Source: JBGSUZ01 sp043770095 (GTDB lineage: Bacteria; Bacillota; Clostridia; Peptostreptococcales; Acidaminobacteraceae). Taken from it: a stretch of 21,292 nt of DNA. The position numbers and the translations under genes were made by a program. This document shows, piece by piece, positions 15,162 to 21,292 of this stretch; the first letter of the stretch is position 1, and each line of letters begins with the position of its first letter. The stretch lies in NCBI GenBank assembly GCA_043770095.1, contig JAYVIR010000010.1:1-21292 (forward strand), given 5' to 3'. The notes beneath the pieces were generated by a model, which made no database searches, was not told the origin of the DNA, and saw nothing but the letters and a program-made list of their open reading frames with translations.

Positions 15162-16175
15162 TTACCTCCGAATCCCAAGTGGCAAATTCAGCGCCGCTAG
15201 CATGGTTTGATCGCCTGCCATATCTTGACCGACGGTTGTGAGGTAGTTGCCCGTAATCGTAGCACTGGCGCCGCTTAAGAAGGCGGATTTGCCAGCGTCG
15301 TCTATCAAATGGCGACCGCCACCGAGCCTGATGTCTGCAGTCGGGTGAACCCACCGAAAGAGCGCGATGGTCTTTAGAATTTCGGATTGACTGAGCTTAG
15401 GCACGCGCTCAAACGGTGTTCCCAAAATGGGATTGAGAATGTTTATGGGAATGGAAGCGACTTGTAAGGTTCTAAGCTCGAAAATCAAATCCAGACGGTC
15501 AGACCACGTTTCGCCCATGCCGATGATGCCGCCAGAACAAATTTTTAGTCCTGCCCGCTGTGCTGCGTGAATGGTTTCAATGCGTTCGTCATAGGTATGC
15601 GTAGAACAAACCGTTTCGTAGAAATGACGCCCGGACTCCAAATTGTGATGGTACATGGTAATCCCCACATCGGCCAATTGCTTTAAATGGGTTTCAGTCA
15701 TGATCCCAAGGGAAGCGCAGAGCGAAAGTTGTGTTTCCTTTTGCAGGCGCTGATAATGCTGAAGCACAACGTCTAATTCCTCGGCGTTTATGCCGCGGCC
15801 GCTCATTACTAGCGAAAAGCGGTGCACGCCAGCGGTTTCATTTTCTTTGGCCATGGTCTCGATCGGCGCGTAGTCAAGGAGGGCGTAAGTCTCCACAGGG
15901 GTGTCATAATGAGCGGACTGGGCGCAGAATTTACAGTCTTCTGAGCAGCGGCCGCTCTTGGCATTTATGATGCTGCAGAGTTCGATTGTGTTTCCTAGGA
16001 AATGTCTGCGAATCACATCGGCTGAGTTTAGAAAGGTTTCAAATAGCGGATTGTCAGCAGTTATGTTAAGAAGTTGATTGGCATTTTCGCGACTGAGAAC
16101 GTTTCCTGTTAAAATATACTCTTTCCAAAGTTGCAAATCTTGAATGGTATTAAGCGTGGGTAATGAATTTGTCAT
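15162..16175 (-). CDS. bioB: Biotin synthase
   Basis: A 337-residue radical-SAM enzyme that inserts sulfur into dethiobiotin, the last step of biotin synthesis. The radical-SAM cluster is bound by C77, C81 and C84 in GRCSEDCKFCAQSAHY. Other BioB signatures are YHHNLES, SGGIIGMGE, NILNPILGTPFE and ADIRLGGGRH, whose arginine is the unusual ligand of the second, [2Fe-2S] cluster. The length is normal. AAAGGAG lies six to seven bases before the ATG. No other biotin gene is next to it, which suggests uptake of a precursor or a dispersed pathway. A BirA operator lies 58-88 bases upstream, so expression should fall when biotin is plentiful. Confidence 0.97.
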   Translation of the reverse strand: MTNSLPTLNTIQDLQLWKEYILTGNVLSRENANQLLNITADNPLFETFLNSADVIRRHFLGNTIELCSIINAKSGRCSEDCKFCAQSAHYDTPVETYALLDYAPIETMAKENETAGVHRFSLVMSGRGINAEELDVVLQHYQRLQKETQLSLCASLGIMTETHLKQLADVGITMYHHNLESGRHFYETVCSTHTYDERIETIHAAQRAGLKICSGGIIGMGETWSDRLDLIFELRTLQVASIPINILNPILGTPFERVPKLSQSEILKTIALFRWVHPTADIRLGGGRHLIDDAGKSAFLSGASATITGNYLTTVGQDMAGDQTMLAALNLPLGIRR

Positions 16176-16232
16176 GAGGGTCTCCTTTAAATTTGAGTGG
16201 GTCTTTTACAATCATACAGAAAGCGAATTCTA

Positions 16233-16263
16233 TTGTAAACTAAATATTCAATAGAGTTGACAA
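16233..16263 (-). promoter_or_regulatory. BirA (biotin repressor) operator upstream of bioB
   Basis: TTGTAAAC (16233-16240), 15 bases, GTTGACAA (16256-16263). This matches the known Firmicute biotin-repressor palindrome, TTGTnAAC and its complement separated by 14-16 bases, with one asymmetric base. A -10-like TACAAT for bioB on the minus strand overlaps the left half-site, so binding would block transcription. Confidence 0.85.
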
Positions 16264-16284
16264 TCGATTTAATAGATTGCTGAA

Positions 16285-16313
16285 TTGAATGAGCACTCTT
16301 AATTTGTTATGAT
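16285..16313 (+). promoter_or_regulatory. Promoter of the aldo/keto reductase gene
   Basis: TTGAAT (16285-16290), a 17-base spacer ending in TGT, then TATGAT (16308-16313): a good -35 with an extended -10. It lies clear of the BirA operator, so the reductase need not share the biotin control. Confidence 0.65.
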
Positions 16314-16398
16314 AAAAGTAGCGCCTATTGAATGTCATATTTGAAACTTAACATAGTGCGTACAGTAATTGTTCTTTTCGTGTAGGGGAGGATTTGAA

Positions 16399-17544
16399 AT
16401 GCAGTATAGACAGTTTGGAAAACATGGTTTTGAGGCAAGCATTATCGGACTTGGCACCATGCGCCTACCACTTCTTGAAGGCGGGGCGCAAACGGACATA
16501 GATGAGAAGCAGGCAATCGAGCTCATTCGAAAAGCGATCGACCTAGGGGTCAATTACATTGATACGGCGTATGTGTATCACGGCGGAAAATCAGAAGTCG
16601 TGCTTGGAAAAGCCCTTCTTGACGGGTATAGAGAGAAGGTGACGCTAGCCGATAAAAACCCAGTTTGGTTGGCTGAAACGTATGAGGATTTTGAAAAATA
16701 TTTTAACATTCAACTGGAAAGGCTTCAGACGGATACCATCGATGTGTACTTGCTTCATGCTTTAGATTTAAAATCGTGGCGTCGAATCAAAGCGCTTGGT
16801 GTCTTAAGATTCTTGGATGATATGCTTGAAAAGGGCAAAATTAAAGTGGCTGGCTTTTCCTTCCACGACAAACACGATGCTTTTATTGAAATTGTAGAGT
16901 CTTATAATTGGGGCATGACGCTTCTTCAGATGAATTACATGGACGAGTTCGAGCAGGCAACGCTAAAGGGGCTGGAATATGCAGGACAATTGGGCATTCC
17001 AGTAGTTGTGATGGAACCTCTAAAAGGCGGACTTCTCGCCTCTGCGCCGGCGGATGTGGCAGAGATTATGGCAGATCGTCAACCGGAGTGGAGCCCTGTA
17101 GAATGGTCATTCAGATGGTTGGCACAGCGCCCTGAGGTAAACGTAATTCTCAGCGGCATGTCTGCCAAAGAACAGTTGCTTGAAAACGTGCACATTGGAA
17201 AAGACTTGAAAGAACAACCATTAAAACCGGATGATTTTAAGAGCATTGAACTCATACGAGAAACTTATCAAAGTCGGATCAAGGTGACGTGCACTCAGTG
17301 CCAGTACTGTATGCCTTGTCCTGTAGGGGTAGATATTCCTAAGAATTTCAAACTCTACAACACTGGCAGCGTCTATGATAACTGGAAGGAAGTCTCGAAC
17401 ACTTATCAAAATAGCATGAAACCTGAGACGAAAGCTTCGGCTTGCGTGAGTTGTCACAAATGCGAGGAACATTGCCCACAGCATATTAAAATATCTAAAG
17501 CATTAAAAGAGGCAGATCATTATTTGCGTGAACAAAGCTTATAA
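16399..17544 (+). CDS. Aldo/keto reductase with C-terminal ferredoxin-like [4Fe-4S] domain
   Basis: A 381-residue cytosolic oxidoreductase. The start is the ATG at 16399, six bases after GGGGAGG; an earlier in-frame start has no ribosome binding site. Residues 1-280 form an aldo/keto reductase barrel: opening FGKHGFEASIIGLGTMRLP, and the catalytic tetrad D55, Y60 (DTAYVYHGGKSE), K86 and H120 (VYLLHAL). The C-terminal 85 residues carry two cysteine motifs, CTQCQYCMPCP and CVSCHKCEEHCPQ, each with the spacing for one [4Fe-4S] cluster. This fusion is a known group (COG1453) common in anaerobic bacteria and archaea, and suggests electron exchange with ferredoxin as well as NAD(P)H. The substrate is unknown. 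It is transcribed alone, divergently from bioB. Confidence 0.9.
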   Translation: MQYRQFGKHGFEASIIGLGTMRLPLLEGGAQTDIDEKQAIELIRKAIDLGVNYIDTAYVYHGGKSEVVLGKALLDGYREKVTLADKNPVWLAETYEDFEKYFNIQLERLQTDTIDVYLLHALDLKSWRRIKALGVLRFLDDMLEKGKIKVAGFSFHDKHDAFIEIVESYNWGMTLLQMNYMDEFEQATLKGLEYAGQLGIPVVVMEPLKGGLLASAPADVAEIMADRQPEWSPVEWSFRWLAQRPEVNVILSGMSAKEQLLENVHIGKDLKEQPLKPDDFKSIELIRETYQSRIKVTCTQCQYCMPCPVGVDIPKNFKLYNTGSVYDNWKEVSNTYQNSMKPETKASACVSCHKCEEHCPQHIKISKALKEADHYLREQSL

Positions 17545-17553
17545 GGTAAATAA

Positions 17554-17606
17554 AAAAGGACTCACACATTGACTGGTGGTTTTAACCCGTCAAGTGGAGT
17601 CCTTTT
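17554..17606. terminator. Bidirectional terminator between the aldo/keto reductase and DJ-1-like genes
   Basis: AAAAGGACTC (17554-17563) pairs with GAGTCCTTTT (17597-17606). Inside, TTGAC (17569-17573) pairs with GTCAA and GGTT with AACC, giving a three-tier hairpin. The U-run is at the stem end on the plus strand, and a TTTTTT tail follows on the minus strand, so it serves both convergent genes. Confidence 0.85.
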
Positions 17607-17637
17607 GTAATGAGAAGTTTTTTATTCTAAAAAGCAA

Positions 17638-18375
17638 TTAACAACTTCGGTGTCTTTGAAAATAGGCCAACTTATCAAGGAATAATAGAGCCAAAGCTTT
17701 GGAAGAAGACGGGGCTTGACCCGTAATAACCTCGCGGTCTTCAAGGACGAAACCCTGGTCGTTGTCAGGGTCAAACTGAACTTTTGCCCCAGCGAGCTCT
17801 AATCTTTTGCTAACATGATGCGTCAGTTCACCTTTGAGTAAAGTTTGTTCATTTTGCAGATCTTCCGATTCTGGTGTACAGGTAAGTTGATAATCTTTGT
17901 ATGCCCAAGATTCTTCAGGTTGCAACTCGTAGGCAAAAGCGATGACGCCGTGTCCAATGGCAGCGGTAGGTTTGGAATGTTTGTGCATGTGTTTAAGAAT
18001 GTGTTTGATGGCTGGATCGCTCCAAAAATCAATCAGTGAGCCATAGCCACCTGGGATGAAAACCCCATCCACCGTTCCGAGGAATTCTTCGGACATGCGT
18101 TCAAGACTTAAAGGAAGAAGTAGTTGCGTATTTTCTTTGATAAGAATTTCGTAGAAAAGACGCTCGTCAACATTGACATCACTTAGAGAATAAGGGTCTA
18201 TAAAAGGTGTTTCACCACCAGCAGTCGCAATGATAACTTGGTAATCGTTCTGTCTCAAATGTTTTACTGGGACAGCCAATTCTTTTAAGTGATAGCCAAC
18301 CATACAGGTTTGGGCATTGTTGAGTTTTAAAAAACGTGATGAGGGTAAAATGATAAGAACTTTTCCAGCAGACAT
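17638..18375 (-). CDS. DJ-1/PfpI-family protein lacking the nucleophilic cysteine
   Basis: A 245-residue protein of the DJ-1/PfpI superfamily, in the branch with HchA-like proteins. It shows GYHLKELAVPVKHL (27-40), the Gly-rich turn ATAGGETPFIDP (50-61), the loop FIPGGYGSLIDFWSDP (106-121), and the C-terminal VITGQAPSSSKALA (216-229). The nucleophile elbow, normally AICHG, reads AAIGHG: Cys is replaced by G141 (codon GGA) while the following His remains. Without that cysteine, glyoxalase, deglycase or protease-like activity is not expected. The reading frame is full length with no other damage and a strong AAAGGAGG site, so it is not a simple pseudogene. It may be a binding or regulatory protein. 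A bidirectional terminator lies downstream. Confidence 0.8.
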   Translation of the reverse strand: MSAGKVLIILPSSRFLKLNNAQTCMVGYHLKELAVPVKHLRQNDYQVIIATAGGETPFIDPYSLSDVNVDERLFYEILIKENTQLLLPLSLERMSEEFLGTVDGVFIPGGYGSLIDFWSDPAIKHILKHMHKHSKPTAAIGHGVIAFAYELQPEESWAYKDYQLTCTPESEDLQNEQTLLKGELTHHVSKRLELAGAKVQFDPDNDQGFVLEDREVITGQAPSSSKALALLFLDKLAYFQRHRSC

Positions 18376-18440
18376 GAGAAACCTCCTTTAGCAAAGTGTT
18401 ATGTTATATATATATCCAATTTAACTTGGGTGAATCTATT

Positions 18441-18456
18441 TTACATACAGATGTAA
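18441..18456. promoter_or_regulatory. Short palindrome in the divergent DJ-1-like/HAD intergenic region
   Basis: TTACAT, ACAG, ATGTAA: a perfect 6-bp inverted repeat ten bases before the -10 of the HAD gene, where an operator or activator site could lie. No regulator can be named. Confidence 0.3.
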
Positions 18457-18462
18457 TATTCA

Positions 18463-18471
18463 TGGTATAAT
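18463..18471 (+). promoter_or_regulatory. Extended -10 promoter of the HAD-nhaC-truA unit
   Basis: TGG followed by a perfect TATAAT (18466-18471), 58 bases before the HAD start codon. The -35 region is weak at standard spacing; TTTACA occurs 20 bases upstream. Confidence 0.6.
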
Positions 18472-18528
18472 AATTGGAGATTTAAATAGGGTAATGTCAG
18501 ATTCTGCGACTACTGGGAGGCACTTAAG

Positions 18529-18999
18529 ATGCTAGAAATCATCATTCCATCTTTAGGACACTTTAGTTTTAAGCACATTGTGTTTGATTTTAATGGGACC
18601 TTAGGTCTCAATGGCGTTCTGACAGAGCCGATTAGACTTCGACTGATAGAACTCAGCAAAAAAATAGAAATTCACGTCATCAGTTCAGATACCTATGGGA
18701 CGTTGTCCGAACAATTTGAGTTATTGCCTGTTCAGGTGGCTATTCTTAGCGCGGATAAAGGCACTTTTGAAAAGGGCAATTACATTAAAACATTGGGATC
18801 TGATACTTGCATTGCAGTTGGCAATGGTAGCAATGACTCTAAAATGCTCAAAGAAGCCATTTTAAGTATTGCGGTTATTGGACATGAGGGACTTTCTCTC
18901 AAAGCGCTCAGAGATGCAGACTTAATCTTCACCTCAATCGAAGACGTGTTTGACAGCTTGGAAAATCCAATGAGATTGGCAGCAACGCTACGAGAATAA
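18529..18999 (+). CDS. HAD-superfamily soluble P-type-ATPase-like protein
   Basis: A 156-residue single-domain HAD protein of the type named soluble P-type ATPase (COG4087). Motif I is FDFNGTLG: the nucleophile D20 is present and Asn (N22) replaces the usual second Asp, as is normal in this group. The motif II region is VISSDTYGT (51-59), with Ser-Ser-Asp. A lysine (K in ADKGTF) and motif IV VGNGSNDSKMLKEA complete the Mg site. No membrane segments are present, so it is not a transporter; phosphatase activity on an unknown substrate is likely. The GGGAGG site is eight bases before the ATG. It is followed after 33 bases by the NhaC-family gene on the same strand, implying an operon. Confidence 0.82.
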   Translation: MLEIIIPSLGHFSFKHIVFDFNGTLGLNGVLTEPIRLRLIELSKKIEIHVISSDTYGTLSEQFELLPVQVAILSADKGTFEKGNYIKTLGSDTCIAVGNGSNDSKMLKEAILSIAVIGHEGLSLKALRDADLIFTSIEDVFDSLENPMRLAATLRE

Positions 19000-19032
19000 A
19001 AGTAACAAATTCACCCAATAGGAGACAAATGA

Positions 19033-20439
19033 ATGAGCATTCAGCGTGAATATCCTTTGGAACCGATGAAAATGAGAATGGTTGATAGTCTATTGACCTT
19101 AGCAGTAGTCGTTTTATGTATTGCGGGAAGCGTTGCGTTTCATATATCGATGTTTTTTGGTTTTGCCACAGCCAATACGCTATTGTTGTTCTATTTTGGT
19201 CGAAAAGGCTTCTCAAAAAAACATTTAATGAGAGAAGCGGCAAAATCAATTTATAGTTGCCGTGTCGTTTATATTGTCATATTTTTGATGGGTGCGTCGA
19301 TTGCCAGTTGGCTTGCCAGCGGCGTCATACCCGCCATCATACTGTATGGCATGAAATTTTTTAATCCTCAAATTTTCTTGCTGATGTCCTTTTGGATTTG
19401 CCTCATCGTTGCCATGATTATGGGAACGGCGCTGGGAACCATTAGTACAGTAGGCATTGCACTACTCGGAATTGGACAGGGGTTTGGATTGCCGCTTCCG
19501 ATGGTGCTTGGCGCCATCATTTCGGGGGCTTATGTCTCGGATAAATTATCCCCCATTTCAGGCCTCGTCAACATGAATTTAGGACTATCAGGCATTGCGT
19601 ACAAAGATTTTTTTAAGCGGTCAATGCCAACCTTTGTCCCGGTAGTCATCATCTGCTCTTTGGTCTACTGGCTTCTAGGCATACAAGCTGCTGGGGCTGG
19701 GAATTTAGGCGATGTTCAGAAGCTCCAAACAGCCTTGCAATCAACGTTTCAGTTAACGCCTCTTTTATTTTTAATGCCATTATTATTGATTGGAATGACT
19801 GTATACGGTGTAAAAATTCACAAGAGTATGGGTATTTGCATAGTGGTTGGCGCTGGAATTGCCGTATTTTATCAAGGTTTTTCTTTAAACCATATGCTGG
19901 GCTGGTTACTTAATGGATTTAAACTTGATCCTTCGGCGGGCATGCTCACTCAACTTTTAAAGGGTGGCGGTGTTATGCCGATGATGGAAGTGCTTTTCAT
20001 TGTTGCGTGTGCGGTAGCTTTTGCGGGTATGATTGAGGCAACTGGCGCGCTAAAACCGTTTATAAATGCCATAATCAAGCCAACGGATGGCATTGGCATG
20101 ACGCAGTTAAAGACAGGACTGCTCAGCATTCTTTTTTTAAGCATTGCTTGTGACCAATCGCTGGCGATCATTTTGCCGGTGAAAAGTCTTAAACCACATT
20201 ATGAAAGTTTAGGAATGGACTCAGTAGATCTTTCAAGGGTCGTTTTCGATACTGGTGTGATGCTTGCACCCATTCAGTTTTGGAATGTGAATGCAATTAT
20301 CATTACTGCCATGACAGGTCTTGGCGCAGCAGATTACGGACGTTATGCCGTTTTAATTTGGATATTTCCTTTGGTGGCCACTGCCTTTGGATTTTTAAAC
20401 GAGTGGCAACGAAGGAGAACAATTCATGAAAAATTTTAA
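19033..20439 (+). CDS. NhaC-family Na+/H+ antiporter
   Basis: A 468-residue integral membrane protein with roughly eleven hydrophobic segments. Family signatures are MGTALGTISTVGIALLG (130-146) and GAYVSDKLSPIS (165-176), close to the NhaC pattern GAYFGDKLSPLSDT, plus a related inverted repeat in the second half (ACDQSLAIILPVKSL). NhaC members exchange Na+ for H+; the related MleN exchanges malate and lactate together with these ions, so an organic substrate is not excluded. The residue after SPIS is Gly rather than the usual Asp. GGAG lies eight bases before the ATG. The last 14 bases overlap truA, so the two genes are cotranscribed. It could serve pH or sodium homeostasis. Confidence 0.85.
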   Translation: MSIQREYPLEPMKMRMVDSLLTLAVVVLCIAGSVAFHISMFFGFATANTLLLFYFGRKGFSKKHLMREAAKSIYSCRVVYIVIFLMGASIASWLASGVIPAIILYGMKFFNPQIFLLMSFWICLIVAMIMGTALGTISTVGIALLGIGQGFGLPLPMVLGAIISGAYVSDKLSPISGLVNMNLGLSGIAYKDFFKRSMPTFVPVVIICSLVYWLLGIQAAGAGNLGDVQKLQTALQSTFQLTPLLFLMPLLLIGMTVYGVKIHKSMGICIVVGAGIAVFYQGFSLNHMLGWLLNGFKLDPSAGMLTQLLKGGGVMPMMEVLFIVACAVAFAGMIEATGALKPFINAIIKPTDGIGMTQLKTGLLSILFLSIACDQSLAIILPVKSLKPHYESLGMDSVDLSRVVFDTGVMLAPIQFWNVNAIIITAMTGLGAADYGRYAVLIWIFPLVATAFGFLNEWQRRRTIHEKF

Positions 20440-21172
20440 GATTACACTGGCTTACGATGGTGCCAAGTACAAAGGGTGGCAAAAATTAGGCGGAGAAGAT
20501 GCTGAAAAAACGGTTCAAGGAAAACTGGAAGCCGTTCTCAGCAAATGTTTTAGCCGAAAAATGGAAGTCAATGGCGCAAGCCGTACAGATGCTGGTGTTC
20601 ATGCACGTGAGCAAGTGGCAAACTTTAAAATTGCCAAAACGGACATGCACCCAAGAGAAATTGCAGATTATTTGAGACATTACTTGCCAGAAGACATTGC
20701 CATTAAAAACGTGCAAGAAGTGGATAACGAGTTCCATGCAAGATTTAAAGCAAAAGGCAAAACTTATTGTTACCAAATTTGGCAGTCTGATGTGTTAGAT
20801 CCTTTCCAAAGAAAATATGTTTGGTATGTAGAACAAAAATTAAACATGGAAATGATGGAAATGGCAGCGAATGGCTTTATTGGGAAGCATGATTTCACAA
20901 CCTTTACCAATGCTAAAAGCAAAAAAAATTCAATGGAAAGAACCATTGAAAAAATTGAAATTCGAAAAGATGGCGCTTTGCTTACCATCAGAGTCACTGG
21001 AGACGGGTTCCTTCACAATATGGTTAGAAAAATGGTTGGCATGCTTGTGAGCGTTGGTCTTGGCGAACTTGGCATAACGGCAATTCATGATAGTTTGAAA
21101 GCAAAAGACAGAAGTCTTAACAGCCCGCTTGCACCTGCACAAGGGTTGTTCTTAGAAAAAATCCAGTATTAA
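20426..21172 (+). CDS. truA: tRNA pseudouridine(38-40) synthase TruA
   Basis: A 248-residue enzyme that isomerises uridines 38-40 in the anticodon arm of many tRNAs. The start is marked by ITLAYDGAKYKGWQ (6-19), and the catalytic aspartate D55 lies in the family motif GASRTDAGVHAREQVANF. Other conserved parts are AKGKTYCYQIW, HDFTTFTNA and the C-terminal GDGFLHNMVRKMVG. Length and motif order are normal. The start overlaps the end of the antiporter gene by 14 bases, with AAGGAG upstream. An 8-bp perfect inverted repeat (21165-21185) overlaps the stop codon but lacks GC pairs and is at best a weak terminator. Confidence 0.96.
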   Translation: MKNFKITLAYDGAKYKGWQKLGGEDAEKTVQGKLEAVLSKCFSRKMEVNGASRTDAGVHAREQVANFKIAKTDMHPREIADYLRHYLPEDIAIKNVQEVDNEFHARFKAKGKTYCYQIWQSDVLDPFQRKYVWYVEQKLNMEMMEMAANGFIGKHDFTTFTNAKSKKNSMERTIEKIEIRKDGALLTIRVTGDGFLHNMVRKMVGMLVSVGLGELGITAIHDSLKAKDRSLNSPLAPAQGLFLEKIQY

Positions 21173-21197
21173 TTTTTTTAATACTCAAATAAAAAAC

Positions 21198-21292
21198 TCA
21201 ACTTTCGCACACCAATAAACCCAGCAGTAGCTTGATATGGCTAGGCTGAGATTGTATCCATTTGTCCAGTAGACAAGAAATCATTTTTTTGA
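21198..21292 (-). CDS. Possible C-terminal end of a truncated-by-window gene, perhaps a transposase
   Basis: A minus-strand reading frame open at the right edge encodes 30 residues ending in SHIKLLLGLLVCES before TGA. The short basic/hydrophobic tail and a terminal CES recall the ends of some DDE transposases, but this is a memory of pattern, not a match I can prove. The downstream AT-rich stretch could hold an element end. The frame may equally be chance. Confidence 0.25.
   Translation of the reverse strand, partial: KKMISCLLDKWIQSQPSHIKLLLGLLVCES

Noticed and set aside
1..21292. tRNA, rRNA, CRISPR arrays, phage or toxin-antitoxin modules
   Set aside because: No cloverleaf-like segments, evenly spaced repeats, or small paired genes of such families were seen on either strand.

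Overview
The window reads as chromosomal DNA of an anaerobic, low-to-moderate-GC Firmicute, most likely a member of the Clostridia. The grounds are a one-polypeptide pyruvate:ferredoxin oxidoreductase, strong AGGAGG-type ribosome binding sites, a Firmicute-type BirA operator in front of bioB, and a gene trio in the same order as ydaJ-ydaK-ydaL of Bacillus subtilis. No genus can be assigned from the sequence alone. No tRNA, rRNA, CRISPR array, prophage or complete insertion sequence is visible. The right edge may hold the tail of a transposase.

Layout. Positions 1-2563 (minus) carry three genes of an exopolysaccharide module: a membrane-anchored GH8-like hydrolase, a membrane protein with a degenerate GGDEF domain that keeps the c-di-GMP I-site, and a DUF2334 protein cut by the left edge. 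The glycosyltransferase expected next would lie outside the window. Positions 2744-4631 (minus) are ogt-pepV (DNA alkyl repair and dipeptidase), with overlapping genes and a terminator. Positions 4748-6769 (plus) hold a benzil/sepiapterin-reductase-like SDR and a class I methyltransferase. Position 6930 starts a small lipoprotein gene with a structured leader. Positions 7630-11163 hold the large PFOR gene (nifJ), the metabolic centrepiece, with a consensus promoter buried in a long dyad and strong terminators on both sides.

Positions 11356-14296 form a three-gene operon: an exported protein with Asp-rich calcium-loop-like motifs, an OmpR-type response regulator and its histidine kinase. Next come a cysteine-free HesB-like small protein (minus), an OsmC-like protein (plus), bioB (minus) and, divergent from it, a ferredoxin-fused aldo/keto reductase (plus). 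The bioB/reductase intergenic region carries a clear biotin-repressor operator. Positions 17638-18375 (minus) encode a DJ-1/PfpI-like protein lacking the nucleophilic cysteine. Positions 18529-21172 (plus) form a probable operon: a soluble P-type-ATPase-like HAD protein, an NhaC-family antiporter and truA.

Most genes are housekeeping or core energy metabolism. The parts that invite a closer look are the c-di-GMP-linked polysaccharide module at the left edge, the regulatory DNA in front of nifJ and the lipoprotein gene, and two family members that have lost their usual cysteines. I did not find a convincing wholly new system.
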